64,000 bases of DNA from the NCBI GenBank assembly GCA_025363655.1, contig JANYDK010000097.1, forward strand, positions 1 to 64,000. The letters run 5' to 3'. This document shows positions 50,167 to 59,091 of this stretch, piece after piece. The first letter of the stretch is position 1; every line of letters begins with the position of its first letter. The notes under the pieces were generated by a model, which was given only the letters and a program-made list of their open reading frames with translations, made no database searches and was not told where the DNA came from. Both the position numbers and the translations under genes were made by a program. Source of the DNA: Deltaproteobacteria bacterium (GTDB taxonomy: Bacteria > Myxococcota_A > Polyangia > Polyangiales > JADJMO01).

Positions 50167-51057
50167 TCAACGCCGCGGTCGCAAGTAGCCTTCGGCGTCG
50201 AGCTCGACCGAGCCGTCCTTGAGCAGCCGGGAGGCGGCGCGTTTCCAAGCTTTCTTGCTCAGCCCGAAGGCGTTGCGCAGCTCTTCCGGGCTCGATCGAT
50301 CGCCGTAGCGACGTGCGCCGGGACGGGCGATGACCGCCAGCACGGCGGCGGCGTCGGTGGCCATTTCTTCATGCGCGAGGCGCCTGAGCGAGAGCTCGAC
50401 CTTGCCGTCACCGTGCACCGTTCCCACACGAAACTGCGCTTCCTGTCCACGTGAGAGCGCGTGCGGTTCGGTGCGGGGGAGGAGACCGAGGGCGCGACGT
50501 TCGAGGATGACGAAGAGGCCGAGCTCGGGCTCGTCGCGCCAAGCCTGACCCGCGACCCACTCTCCGGGGACGAAGCGTCGATGCATGCGCAGCATCTCAC
50601 GCACCTTCATCGTGCCCGCGAGCCGCTCGGTGTCGTCGAGGAAGAGCCCGATCGGATGCCAGTCGCCGCGCAAGAGCTCGCGCGTCTGTTCGGCGAAGGG
50701 GACGAGGAGCTCCTTCGGCAGGCCCCAGTCGACGAAGGCACCGAACTGCGTGACGCTGGTGACCTCGAGGAAGGCCACCTCGTCGCGCGCCAATTTGGGC
50801 GTGCGGGTCGTGGCGAGGGGTCGGTCTTCGGAGTCGCGCGTGAGAAAGACGTCGATGAGATCGCCTTCTTTTGCGCCGTCCGGCACCTCGGCGCCGGGGA
50901 GTAGCACGACCGTGTCCGCCGCCTCGCCGCTCCCGTCGCCGCCCCTATCGCCGATCCTGTCGCCAATCCTGTCGACCACGAGAAAAGCGCCAGGCGCAGC
51001 GAAGCGACGAAGCTCGAGCTTCGCCCGTCGGCCAAGCAGTTGGGAGAAGGCGCTCAT
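50167..51057 (-). CDS. CvfB-like S1 RNA-binding protein
   Basis: 296 residues. Several S1-like segments are seen (Gly-Ala-Phe-Leu-Val, Val-Thr-Gln-Phe-Gly-Ala-Phe-Val-Asp-Trp-Gly, then Gly-Leu-Phe-Val-Ile) and a C-terminal winged-helix-like part with Ser-Pro-Glu-Glu-Leu-Arg-Asn-Ala-Phe-Gly-Leu-Ser-Lys-Lys-Ala-Trp-Lys-Arg-Ala. This is the layout of CvfB, an RNA-binding regulator. A short Ile-Gly-Asp-Arg/Gly insert (residues 31-45) comes from a 12-bp repeat at about 50940-50970. Divergent from the DUF4388 gene; upstream of yqeY. Confidence 0.85.
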   Translation of the reverse strand: MSAFSQLLGRRAKLELRRFAAPGAFLVVDRIGDRIGDRGGDGSGEAADTVVLLPGAEVPDGAKEGDLIDVFLTRDSEDRPLATTRTPKLARDEVAFLEVTSVTQFGAFVDWGLPKELLVPFAEQTRELLRGDWHPIGLFLDDTERLAGTMKVREMLRMHRRFVPGEWVAGQAWRDEPELGLFVILERRALGLLPRTEPHALSRGQEAQFRVGTVHGDGKVELSLRRLAHEEMATDAAAVLAVIARPGARRYGDRSSPEELRNAFGLSKKAWKRAASRLLKDGSVELDAEGYLRPRR

Positions 51058-51179
51058 GGAGGAGGCGCGAATCTACTCCGAAACGAGGCAGTCTCGAAGT
51101 TTGCGCGAGGACAAGGCGCGAGTTGCCTACACCATTCGACCCCTGTGGCGAAGGACATTTGACGCGTAAGCTCCGCGTC

Positions 51180-52376
51180 ATGCATCCCGCGTTCGTCGGC
51201 GTGCTGGCGAGGACGCCACTCGAGCACTTGCTCGGCACCATCGCCGAGAAGCGGCTGCGTGGATCGCTCGTGCTGCATGCCGAAAGCGTCGCCGACCTCG
51301 CGCTCTCCGACGTCGTCACCTTCGTCGACGGGCTGCCGGCGAAGATTCGGATCACCGATCCGGTCTTTCGTCTCGGCGAGCTGCTCGTCGAGCTCGGCGT
51401 CATCGACGACGAGATGAGAGCCGCCGCGGAAAATTCCCGCGCGCGCGGCGCTGGGCTCCTCGGTGAAGTGCTCGTGCGCACCGGTGCCATCGACGCCACC
51501 GCGCTCGGTCGTGCGCTCCGCGTGCAGACCGTGCGCAAGCTCATCCTGCTCTTCGGGCTCCCGTCGAGCACGCAGTTCGAGTTCTACGAAGGCGTCGATG
51601 CGCTCGCGTTTCATGGCGCGCCCGAGCTGCTCCCCGTCGAAATCGCGCCCATCGTCTTCGCCGGCGTGCGCGCCCATCCGCGGCCGCACGCCGAGTTCGT
51701 CATCGACGCGCTCGAGGGCTCACCGCTCCGCGTGAAGCGCGACGCCGATTTTCGCGGCCTGACGATGACGCCCGACGAGCGTGACCTGCTCGGGCTCTTG
51801 CGCATGTCGCCGATGAACGTCGAGCAGCTCGAGCAGGCCGGCGTGCTCGATCCGACACGCGCGCGCACGCTCGCCTATGCGCTCTTGATGGCGGGACAGA
51901 TCGAAGCGGTCGTCACCTCGGCGGCGCCGCGAAGGGCCTCGCGAGAGATGCGCGCACTCGGACGAATCTCGAGCGCGCCGGTCGTGAAAATCGCGCTCAA
52001 GCGCGTTCCTTCCCCGGGCATCGTCGAAGAGGGCGGCGGCGATGGTCGTGAAGATTGCGTGCCGCCGAGCTCGCGCAAACAGCTCGCGAGCTTCGTCGGC
52101 GTCGATGCCTTCCGCGACGAGCTTCGTGCGCGCTACGCCGCCAGCGTCGCCGCGCTCGCGAACGGGCGTCCACAAGAAGTCCTCGGGGTCGCCGATCGCC
52201 CGATGCTGACCGAGATCGAGAGCGCATACCTCGGCCTGGCAATGCGATTTCATCCCGATCAGCTCGCGCCCGAGGTGGCCGAGCTGCGCGCCGAGTGTGA
52301 GCAGCTCTGGGCCCGCATCGTCCTCGCCCACGAGGCGCTCGTCGTCGAGTGCGAGCGACGTCGCAACCAGCGCTGA
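51180..52376 (+). CDS. DUF4388 protein with DnaJ-like tail
   Basis: About 398 residues from ATG at 51180. The start (Leu-Arg-Gly-Ser-Leu-Val-Leu-His, Gly-Leu-Pro-Ala-Lys-Ile, Arg-Leu-Gly-Glu-Leu-Leu-Val-Glu-Leu-Gly-Val-Ile) resembles the DUF4388 (PATAN) domain, which in myxobacteria is linked to motility and signalling. The C-terminal about 75 residues carry Val-Leu-Gly-Val, Ala-Tyr-Leu-Gly-Leu-Ala-Met-Arg-Phe-His-Pro-Asp-Gln, a J-domain with His-Pro-Asp as in DnaJ. It may recruit Hsp70 to a signalling complex. The long frame upstream of 51180 is antisense to cvfB and rejected. Confidence 0.78.
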   Translation: MHPAFVGVLARTPLEHLLGTIAEKRLRGSLVLHAESVADLALSDVVTFVDGLPAKIRITDPVFRLGELLVELGVIDDEMRAAAENSRARGAGLLGEVLVRTGAIDATALGRALRVQTVRKLILLFGLPSSTQFEFYEGVDALAFHGAPELLPVEIAPIVFAGVRAHPRPHAEFVIDALEGSPLRVKRDADFRGLTMTPDERDLLGLLRMSPMNVEQLEQAGVLDPTRARTLAYALLMAGQIEAVVTSAAPRRASREMRALGRISSAPVVKIALKRVPSPGIVEEGGGDGREDCVPPSSRKQLASFVGVDAFRDELRARYAASVAALANGRPQEVLGVADRPMLTEIESAYLGLAMRFHPDQLAPEVAELRAECEQLWARIVLAHEALVVECERRRNQR

Positions 52377-52543
52377 GCACTGTTTCAGCCGTCATTCCCG
52401 CTTTCGCGCCTCGACGCTCAAAGTTGGGTGTCGCCGGCTTCATCCGCGTATGATGGCGAGGTGTTGTCGGAAACCCGTCTCGACCACGGGGGGTCAAGGG
52501 GTCGGGCATTCGTCCGTCCCACGGAACGCCATCCCCGAGGCCC

Positions 52544-53152
52544 ATGCCCGACGACCACTCGCCCCCCAAGCCCCCGCAAGCGCTTTCCATGAGCGAGGCC
52601 CAGAAGCCCGAGCTCATCAGCACCGGCGACGCTGCTCGAGCGTGTGGCGTGAGCACGCAGACGATCGTCAATTGGATCCGCCAAGGTCGTCTGCGCGCGG
52701 CGACGACGGGCGGCGGGCGCTTCCGCGTTCACGTCGACTCGCTCGTCGACTTCCTCAAGGTCAGCGGATTCGAGGTCCCGAGCGAGCTGCGTCCAGGGCC
52801 GCGCCTCATCTACGTCGTCGACGACGATCCGGCGTGGCTCGCCGCCGCGAAGCGACACCTTGCACCCCTAGGGGTCGTCGAGACCTTCCCTGACGGGTAC
52901 AAAGGTCTTGTCGCCATCGCTGCGCGACCGCCGAGCTTGGTCGTGCTCGACATGAAGATGCCTGGGCTCGACGGCGCCGGCGTGCTCACGGCGCTTCGCA
53001 ACGACGAGGCCACTCGCTCGCTCCGCATCCTCGTCGCCACCAGCTTCGAGGAGGAGACCGCGCTCGCCCGCCGCTACGGCGCGACCGCAGCGGTGGTGAA
53101 GGGCAGCGCGGGCAAGCTCAAGGAAGCCGCAGAAAAGCTGCTCGCCGAGTGA
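52544..53152 (+). CDS. Excisionase-type HTH fused to a receiver domain
   Basis: 202 residues (an ATG at 52589 is an alternative). Residues 23-75 are a MerR/excisionase-type HTH (Ile-Ser-Thr-Gly-Asp-Ala-Ala-Arg-Ala-Cys-Gly-Val-Ser...Asn-Trp-Ile-Arg-Gln-Gly-Arg-Leu) and 85-200 a receiver with Val-Val-Asp-Asp-Asp, the phospho-Asp in Val-Val-Leu-Asp-Met-Lys-Met-Pro-Gly and the conserved Lys in Val-Val-Lys-Gly. A phospho-controlled DNA-binding protein is likely. Directly downstream (54 bases) lies a degenerate histidine-kinase-like gene, suggesting a signalling pair. Confidence 0.85.
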   Translation: MPDDHSPPKPPQALSMSEAQKPELISTGDAARACGVSTQTIVNWIRQGRLRAATTGGGRFRVHVDSLVDFLKVSGFEVPSELRPGPRLIYVVDDDPAWLAAAKRHLAPLGVVETFPDGYKGLVAIAARPPSLVVLDMKMPGLDGAGVLTALRNDEATRSLRILVATSFEEETALARRYGATAAVVKGSAGKLKEAAEKLLAE

Positions 53153-53206
53153 CGAGCCGCGTGAGGGCTTAAGTCACTGCGCTGATTGCCCGTACACTGT
53201 CGTCGA

Positions 53207-53746
53207 ATGCCGCGTACGAAGTCGAGCTCGGGAGGCGAGCCGCCGGACATTCCGGTCGAGCCGGCTCTCCCCGCGCAGCTGCGACACGACCTCCGGGGGC
53301 TGATCGCGGCGGCGACCACCAACATCGAGTACCTCCGCGATTTGCCCGACCTCCCGGGCGAAGCGCCCGAGGTCCTCGTCGAGATCGAGAACGTGCTGCG
53401 CCTCGCCGCCAACGTCGTCGAGCACGCGGGACCAGCGCGTGATCCGAGGGCCGTCGTCGAGGTCGACCTCCGCGCGCTCTTCTGGATCGCTCGTCGCAGA
53501 GGCGCTGCCATCGTCGTCGACGCCACCCTTGCGCCCTTCACCGTGCGCGGCTCGCTTTCCTCGTTGCACGCGCTCGTCGACGCCATCGCTGGCTGCGCGA
53601 TCGAAGGTTCGATCTCCGTCGACCAAGCCTTCGGCGTGCACGGGCTCGATCCCGTGAAGGCATTGGGCGTCGTCTCCGGCGGTACCACCTTGCCGGTGAC
53701 GCTCCACTTGCTCGCCGACGGCTCGATCGAAATTCGTCGGCGCTAG
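53207..53746 (+). CDS. Degenerate histidine-kinase-like protein
   Basis: About 179 residues from ATG at 53207. Near residue 26 the sequence Gln-Leu-Arg-His-Asp-Leu-Arg-Gly-Leu-Ile fits a DHp H-box with a His followed by Asp-Leu-Arg, as in some bacterial kinases. The rest has the strand order of an HATPase but lacks the Asn box and glycine loops, so ATP binding is unlikely. It could act as a phosphotransfer or dimeric scaffold protein for the HTH-receiver upstream. No membrane helix. The kinase relation is an inference from the single motif and the neighbour. Confidence 0.55.
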   Translation: MPRTKSSSGGEPPDIPVEPALPAQLRHDLRGLIAAATTNIEYLRDLPDLPGEAPEVLVEIENVLRLAANVVEHAGPARDPRAVVEVDLRALFWIARRRGAAIVVDATLAPFTVRGSLSSLHALVDAIAGCAIEGSISVDQAFGVHGLDPVKALGVVSGGTTLPVTLHLLADGSIEIRRR

Positions 53747-53753
53747 TCTGCGA

Positions 53754-54839
53754 CTAAATCGGGAGCGTTCCCTGTTCGCCGTTGCCCGGCGGGCGACGGG
53801 GCGGCGCGATGCCGAGGTGCTCGTAGGCGCGACGTTGGGCGACGCGACCGCGGTTGGTTCGAGAGAGCAGACCTCGTTGGAGGAGGAACGGCTCGTAGAC
53901 GTCTTCGATGGTGTCGCGTGGCTCGGCGAGCGAGGCGGCGAGCGCTTCGACGCCGACCGGACCGCCGTCGTAGACCTCGATGATCGTGCGGAGGAGCCGC
54001 CGGTCCATTGCGTCGAGCCCGAGCGCGTCGATGCCCAGCCGCTCGCAGGTCGACTCGGCGATCTTGGCGTCGACGACGCCGCGCCCGACGACCTCGGCGA
54101 AGTCGCGCACGTTGCGGAGGAGGCGGTTGGCGATGCGCGGCGTACCTCGAGCGCGGGCGGCGATGGCAGCGGCGCCTTCGACGTCGACCGGAATGTGGAG
54201 CAGCGCCGCCGACCGACGGACGATCGCGGCGAGCTCTTCTTCGCTGTAGAAATCGAGGCGAATGACGTGACCGAAGCGAGAGAGCAGGGGGCTCGTGAGG
54301 AGCCCGGTGCGGGTGGTGGCGCCGACGACGGTGAAGGGACGGAGCGGCAACGTGATCGACGAGGCGTAGGCCCCTTCACCGGTGACGACGTCGATTTGAA
54401 AATCTTCCATCGCCGGATAGAGGTTCTCTTCCACGACCGCCGAGAGCCGGTGGATTTCGTCGATGAAGAGGATGTCGTTGCCGTCGAGCTTGGTGACGAT
54501 GGCGGCGAGCGCGCCCTTGTGCTCGATCGCCGGACCGCTCGTGGCGTGCAGCTGCGTCCCCATCTCCTTGGCGAGGATGTGCGCCAGCGTCGTCTTGCCG
54601 AGGCCCGGCGGTCCGCAAAGAAGCACGTGATCGAGCGGCTCCCCGCGACGACGCGCCGCTTCGACGAAGATCTTCAGGTTCTCGACGTGCGCGCTCTGAC
54701 CGACGTATTCGGCGAGCGAGGCCGGGCGGAGGGCGCGATCGAACCGCTCTTCCTCGCGCATCGGCGTCGGGTCGAGGACCTCTTGCGAGACCGCGCGGTC
54801 GCTCTCCGCCGCTTTCTCCGTGCGTTTGCGCGTCGCCAT
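53754..54839 (-). CDS. ruvB: Holliday junction branch migration helicase RuvB
   Basis: About 361 residues from ATG at 54839. Walker A at 76-84 (Gly-Pro-Pro-Gly-Leu-Gly-Lys-Thr-Thr), Walker B near 123-128 (Ile-Leu-Phe-Ile-Asp-Glu), sensor 1 Gly-Ala-Thr-Thr-Arg, and the Arg finger region Pro-Leu-Leu-Ser-Arg-Phe-Gly are present, followed by the winged helix. RuvB is the hexameric motor of branch migration with RuvA. ruvA and ruvC are not in the window. It lies 10 bases after an exported-protein gene, an odd operon partner. Confidence 0.97.
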   Translation of the reverse strand: MATRKRTEKAAESDRAVSQEVLDPTPMREEERFDRALRPASLAEYVGQSAHVENLKIFVEAARRRGEPLDHVLLCGPPGLGKTTLAHILAKEMGTQLHATSGPAIEHKGALAAIVTKLDGNDILFIDEIHRLSAVVEENLYPAMEDFQIDVVTGEGAYASSITLPLRPFTVVGATTRTGLLTSPLLSRFGHVIRLDFYSEEELAAIVRRSAALLHIPVDVEGAAAIAARARGTPRIANRLLRNVRDFAEVVGRGVVDAKIAESTCERLGIDALGLDAMDRRLLRTIIEVYDGGPVGVEALAASLAEPRDTIEDVYEPFLLQRGLLSRTNRGRVAQRRAYEHLGIAPPRRPPGNGEQGTLPI

Positions 54840-54849
54840 TCGGGCAGCT

Positions 54850-55956
54850 TCACACGGTGCGCGCGCGGCGTGTACGCAAGAATCGGCTGCCAATTCGTGC
54901 GAGGCCGGACAGCGAGAGCATCAAGAGCGACGATATCGACGATAGCGCGCTCGATGTCGTAGGTGCGTTCGAGCCGGGGAGCCGACAGCTGCAGTTGTTG
55001 ATCGGCGGTGGGGGCGCCGACGGGGCGGTGTCTTCGAGCACCTCGGGCTGCTTGCTCGCGGTGAAGCACTGCACCGGCGAGATTGGGCCCGTATTTCCCG
55101 AGGTATCGGTGCTGACGAGGCCGATCGCGTAGGGCTGGCCAGGGATGAAGCCGGTGAGGTGCATCGAGGTGACGAGAGACGTGCCGTTCCCGCAGACGTT
55201 GCCTTCGAGGAGGAGTCCGGGGAGCTCGTGCGTGTGGAGCATGCCGGTGGCGACGGCGCAGGTGCCCGTCTCGGCGTCGACGAGCGGGAAGCAGTAGGCG
55301 GCGACGCCACGCGCATCTTTGGCGGGCGTGGCGATCGAGAAGCTGACGTCGGCGCTGGTACCCGACGGGCGGAGGGCCACCGCGGTCGGCGCTTCGGGAC
55401 CGCGACGATCGAACTTCAGGCTCGTCGTCGCCTCGAAGGGTGCGCCGGTGGCATCGAGGGCGACGTCGGCGCCGTCGAAGAGGAGTGACGAGAGCACGAA
55501 ATCGCGTGGAACTTCGTCGGCAGCGGGATAGCAAATCGCCTCGCGATCGAGGGTCGCGGCGGGATCGACGTCGACCTTGTCGACCAGCGCGTGGAGCATG
55601 GCCGCCGAAGGAATGGTGACGACTTGGTTGCTCGTCACCGCCGTGCGCGCGAACGACGCGACGCGACGGCACGCCGGTGCGCTGCCGCTGCGCGCCGAGG
55701 GAGGAGCGCAGCTGCCGGCGTCGGAGCGCGCGTAAACGACGAGATCGGTGTACGTCGACGACACCGGGATGGAGAACGCGAACTGCCAGTGCTCGAGCGG
55801 TTGCGCGCAATCGTTGCGATTGATGAGCGCGGCGTTGGGCGAGAGCGGGTGCTTCGGATAGCCGGTCGTGACCGCGAGCGCGTCGGCGTCGGCGATTTCG
55901 TGGACCGTGAAGAGCGCGAGGGCCGCGACGACGGCGACGAGACGCGACGTCTTCAT
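54850..55956 (-). CDS. Exported protein with MYXO-CTERM-like tail, paralogue of the 924-2315 protein
   Basis: About 368 residues. The signal peptide ends near Ala-Asp-Ala. The N-terminal half resembles the protein at 924-2315 in order and spacing of motifs: Asn-Arg-x-Asp-Cys, Trp-x-Phe-x-Phe, Val-x-Ala-Arg-x-Asp-x-Gly-Ser-Cys-Ala, then Cys-x-x-Val/Ile-Ala. The C-terminal half contains a fibronectin-like part (Tyr-Cys-Phe-Pro-Leu-Val-Asp and Ser-Thr-Asp-Thr-Ser-Gly-Asn-Thr-Gly). The end has Asn-Cys-Ser-Cys-Arg, a hydrophobic helix and Arg-rich residues, like a MYXO-CTERM. ATG at 55956 overlaps the stop of the methyltransferase gene upstream. Function unknown. Confidence 0.75.
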   Translation of the reverse strand: MKTSRLVAVVAALALFTVHEIADADALAVTTGYPKHPLSPNAALINRNDCAQPLEHWQFAFSIPVSSTYTDLVVYARSDAGSCAPPSARSGSAPACRRVASFARTAVTSNQVVTIPSAAMLHALVDKVDVDPAATLDREAICYPAADEVPRDFVLSSLLFDGADVALDATGAPFEATTSLKFDRRGPEAPTAVALRPSGTSADVSFSIATPAKDARGVAAYCFPLVDAETGTCAVATGMLHTHELPGLLLEGNVCGNGTSLVTSMHLTGFIPGQPYAIGLVSTDTSGNTGPISPVQCFTASKQPEVLEDTAPSAPPPPINNCSCRLPGSNAPTTSSALSSISSLLMLSLSGLARIGSRFLRTRRARTV

Positions 55957-56723
55957 CCGTGAAGAGACGCACGAAAGAGCGTGCGCCGAAAGGGATAGAA
56001 GACGGGTCGAGCAGGAAACGCCTCGGCGAGCCGCGCGCGGTAACGGGTGAGGAGCGCCTCGTGCAGCTCTGCAGGGAGACGCTCGAGGTAGGGGACGAGC
56101 GTGGTGCCCGTCGTCCACGTCGCGAGCGCGTCGGACGACTCGAGCACGTGCGGATAGACCTTCTCGAAGACCACCAAATTGCTTCCACCGGCCGCAAAAA
56201 GCAGCTCTGCGTAGCGATCGACGGAGAGCACGCTCGAGGCGCGGACGTAGCCGCCGAGCGCGGCGCCAAACGGCTCTTCACTGGCGAGCTCGCGGATGAG
56301 CCGGTGCGTCGGATGATCGTGATTGCTCGGCAGCTGCACCACCAACTGTCCTCCCGGCTTCACGAGCGAGCACAGCTTCGGCACCAGCTGCGCGTGATCG
56401 TCGACCCACTGGATGGCCGCGTGCGAGAAGACCAAGTCGTAGTTCTCGCGTGAAGCGTGCACGTCTTCGATCGATCGCCGCTCGAAGCGTAGACCCGGAC
56501 GCGCGTGCGTCTTCGCCCCTTCGAGCATCTCGGCCGACGAATCGATTCCGACGACGTCACTTTCGGGAAGCGCATCCGCCAGCTGCCTGGTCAGCTCTCC
56601 GGTGCCACACCCGAGATCGATCACCGACAGGCCCGCCCTCACCTCGACGAGCGCCATCGCATCGACGAACGGCGCCGCGCGCTCTTTCTGAAAGCGATGA
56701 TAGAGCGATGGATCCCAAGCCAT
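55953..56723 (-). CDS. tam: Trans-aconitate 2-methyltransferase-like protein
   Basis: 256 residues. It has the Tam head Met-Ala-Trp-Asp-Pro-Ser-Leu-Tyr-His-Arg-Phe, SAM motif I Val-Ile-Asp-Leu-Gly-Cys-Gly-Thr-Gly-Glu-Leu-Thr (near 34-45), then Ile-Asp-Ser-Ser-Ala-Glu-Met and Phe-Ser-His-Ala-Ala-Ile-Gln-Trp. Tam methylates trans-aconitate, a by-product of the citric acid cycle. The name is from similarity only and other small carboxylic acids are possible. It lies 55 bases after the M20 peptidase gene and overlaps the next gene by 4 bases. Confidence 0.85.
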   Translation of the reverse strand: MAWDPSLYHRFQKERAAPFVDAMALVEVRAGLSVIDLGCGTGELTRQLADALPESDVVGIDSSAEMLEGAKTHARPGLRFERRSIEDVHASRENYDLVFSHAAIQWVDDHAQLVPKLCSLVKPGGQLVVQLPSNHDHPTHRLIRELASEEPFGAALGGYVRASSVLSVDRYAELLFAAGGSNLVVFEKVYPHVLESSDALATWTTGTTLVPYLERLPAELHEALLTRYRARLAEAFPARPVFYPFRRTLFRASLHG

Positions 56724-56778
56724 GCATCTTCGCTAGGTACGGCAGCCGTGAACGACAAGCCCGCGCCTGCCGGAGTGC

Positions 56779-57882
56779 TCAGAGCGAAGCGAGAAACGTG
56801 CGCAAGATCTTCCAACCGTCGTGGAGACCTTTGACCGAAGTGCTTTCGTTTCGTTGATGGGCCTCGTCCTGGTCGCCCGGTCCCCAGTTCACGGCAGGGA
56901 CGCCGAGCGTGGCGAAGCGGGCGACGTCGGTCCACGCCTGTTTCGATTCGACGGCGGGAACGCCTGACTCGACGAGGCGGCGGACGAGGGCGTTTTCGCG
57001 GTGCGGAGGAGCGCTCGGCGATCGATCGGTGATCGTCACCTCGGCGCCGTTCTCGCCGAGGCTGCCATCGACCATCGCGCGGACGTCGGCCTCCGCCTGT
57101 TCGAGGGAGACGCCGGGGAGGAAGCGGTAGTTGAGGTTGAGCTCGAAGCCGTCGGGAACGATGTTGCGACCGCGGCCGGCTTGTCCCATCGTCGCGCTCA
57201 TCACCGCGCGGTATGGGAGGCCGTCGAGGGTGGCATCGACGGGCGCGCGCGCGGAGAGATCACGAAGGAGCGGCCACGCCTTGTGGAGCGCGTTCTCGCC
57301 TTGCCACGGACGCGCCGAATGCGCGGTGCGACCGCGGACGACGACCTTGGCGTGGAGCGACCCCATGCATCCAAGCTGCAATTTCCCGTAGGAAGGCTCG
57401 AGGCAGATGGCGAGATCATGCTGCGCGAGGTCGGGGTGCTTCTCGAAGAAAGGACCGAGTTCGTTCTCGGCGAACGGCCCCTCTTCGCGCGCGTAGAAGA
57501 TGAGCGTGACGTCGGCGCGTAGGGAAAGCGATGCGTCCTCTGCGGCGGCGATCATCAACGCTAGGCCGCTCTTCATGTCGGCCGCGCCCGCGCCATAGAG
57601 ACGATCGCCTTCGATGCGTGTCGGCCCGTCGTGCTGCGTGCGGACCGTGTCGGTGTGTCCGACCAAGGCGAGGCGAGGTCCGCCCGTTCCCCGCGTCAGC
57701 GGCACCGCAAACGAATTGAGGACGCGCGTCGCTGGACCTGCCGCCTTCCATCGCGCGGCGCGAGCGAGCAACGCCTCACAGATTTCGGCTTCTTCGCCGA
57801 TGGGCGAGGCGATGGCGCAGAGCCAATGGGTCAGTTCGATGGGATCGGCGCCGAGCTCGGGGGGGGTCAATCGTCGCTCCAT
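56779..57882 (-). CDS. M20 family peptidase (succinyl-diaminopimelate desuccinylase-like)
   Basis: About 367 residues from ATG at 57882; the longer frame to 58239 is antisense to the next gene. Metal-binding residues of M20A are present: Val-Gly-His-Thr-Asp-Thr-Val, Tyr-Gly-Ala-Gly-Ala-Ala-Asp-Met-Lys-Ser-Gly, Tyr-Ala-Arg-Glu-Glu-Gly-Pro-Phe, Glu-Pro in Cys-Leu-Glu-Pro and the final His in Glu-Ala-His-Gln. The Gly-Leu-Ala-Leu and the HSA motif (Thr-Ala-His-Ser-Ala-Arg-Pro) resemble DapE. It may remove the succinyl group in lysine / diaminopimelate synthesis, or may be a related carboxypeptidase. It heads a minus-strand run of four genes ending with ruvB. Confidence 0.88.
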   Translation of the reverse strand: MERRLTPPELGADPIELTHWLCAIASPIGEEAEICEALLARAARWKAAGPATRVLNSFAVPLTRGTGGPRLALVGHTDTVRTQHDGPTRIEGDRLYGAGAADMKSGLALMIAAAEDASLSLRADVTLIFYAREEGPFAENELGPFFEKHPDLAQHDLAICLEPSYGKLQLGCMGSLHAKVVVRGRTAHSARPWQGENALHKAWPLLRDLSARAPVDATLDGLPYRAVMSATMGQAGRGRNIVPDGFELNLNYRFLPGVSLEQAEADVRAMVDGSLGENGAEVTITDRSPSAPPHRENALVRRLVESGVPAVESKQAWTDVARFATLGVPAVNWGPGDQDEAHQRNESTSVKGLHDGWKILRTFLASL

Positions 57883-57954
57883 CTGGGTTGCTCTTTCGCA
57901 TCCCCGTGCCGCTCGCGGACGGCAACCGTGCACGACAACGCGACCAGCCGCGCT

Positions 57955-59091
57955 ATGGTGAGCGTCGCAATGCGGCGCGCCTCGTCGTTCTTCTGCGCGC
58001 TCTCGACGCTCCTTTCGGGCGCGTTCGGCGTGCTCGCGATCCCGGCGAGCGCGGCCCCGACGAAGCCGACGGCGAAGCTCGACTACGTGCGCGGGGAGGG
58101 CGCGCAGTCGTGTCCTGACGAACCGACGCTGCGTGGCTCGGTCGCCGCCAGGCTCGGCTACGACCCCTTCGTCGACGCCGATGGGAGCAAGACCGTCGTC
58201 GTCGCGATGATCCACGATTTCAAGGGTTTTCACGGCCAAATCGACGTCCGCGACAAAGACGGCGTCACCAAGGGGACGCGCCGCCTCGATGCGAAGGGAA
58301 GCGATTGCAGCGAGCTCGCCGGCGCCATCACGCTCGCCATCAGCATCGCCATCGACCCGATGTCCGGCCTCGTCGGCGACCCACCACCCCTTCCGCTTCC
58401 GCCGCTCGCACCCGATGAAACCAACGGTACCAACGGTACCAACGGTACCAACGGCAAGACGTCCGGGGCGACCAACGTCGGTCCTCCGAACGGTGGCGGC
58501 GGTTCTTCCTCAGAGCCCCCGATTTCCCACGTCGAAGACCGTCCGAGCCTCGAGAGTCCGCCGGAGCCGATCCCGCCGCGTCGTCTCCTCGCCAGCGCCG
58601 GCTTCATCACCGCGCTCGGCTACGAACCGCACTTCGGCGTCGGCGCGATCCTCGGCGTCGCCTATCGCGTTCCCAATGCCTCCATCGGCCTCGAAGGCCG
58701 CGCCGATCTCCCCGTCGAGAGCTCGTATGCGTCCCTCGCCGGCTCCACGAGCACCGTCACCGTGCGCACCGCGGTGCTCCTCGCCACGGTGATCCCCTGC
58801 CTTCACGAAGACGTCGTCCTCGTCTGCCTCCTCGGCTCCGTCGGCTCGCACCGCACCACCGCTTCTTCGAGTCTCGGTGTCGTCTCGGCCGCGTCGCTCC
58901 ACGCCTCGGTCGGCGCGCGCATGGGCCTCGAGGTGCCGGCGAGTCGAAGGGTGCTGTTTCGCTTCACGCTCGATGCGGTCTTCAACATCACGCGGGCCGA
59001 GTTGACCTTCGGCAATCCATCGCAGGAATTGTGGGTGAGCCCGCAGGTTGCCGGGGGGATTACGGCGGCGATGGTGGGAGCGTTCTATTGA
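57955..59091 (+). CDS. Exported protein at the head of an ECF sigma operon
   Basis: About 378 residues from ATG at 57955 (57970 is also possible). A signal peptide ends near Ala-Ser-Ala-Ala. Residues 35-140 form a beta/alpha domain with two Cys (Cys-Pro-Asp and Asp-Cys-Ser-Glu-Leu-Ala). A Thr-Asn-Gly repeat (four 9-bp DNA units at 58420-58455) and a Gly/Ser/Pro linker lead to an alternating-strand part (about 215-378) like an outer-membrane beta-barrel. It is followed by a sigma factor gene with a 4-base overlap and so may be a surface sensor or target. Unknown family. Confidence 0.7.
   Translation: MVSVAMRRASSFFCALSTLLSGAFGVLAIPASAAPTKPTAKLDYVRGEGAQSCPDEPTLRGSVAARLGYDPFVDADGSKTVVVAMIHDFKGFHGQIDVRDKDGVTKGTRRLDAKGSDCSELAGAITLAISIAIDPMSGLVGDPPPLPLPPLAPDETNGTNGTNGTNGKTSGATNVGPPNGGGGSSSEPPISHVEDRPSLESPPEPIPPRRLLASAGFITALGYEPHFGVGAILGVAYRVPNASIGLEGRADLPVESSYASLAGSTSTVTVRTAVLLATVIPCLHEDVVLVCLLGSVGSHRTTASSSLGVVSAASLHASVGARMGLEVPASRRVLFRFTLDAVFNITRAELTFGNPSQELWVSPQVAGGITAAMVGAFY
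58420..58455. repeat. Four tandem copies of a 9-bp unit in coding sequence
   Basis: ACCAACGGT three times and ACCAACGGC once, coding for Thr-Asn-Gly repeats in the linker of the exported protein. In-frame, so copy change alters linker length only. Confidence 0.95.

Noticed and set aside
57883-58239. Extension of the M20 peptidase upstream of 57882
   Set aside because: It is antisense to the exported protein gene at 57955-59091 and has Arg-rich shadow composition.
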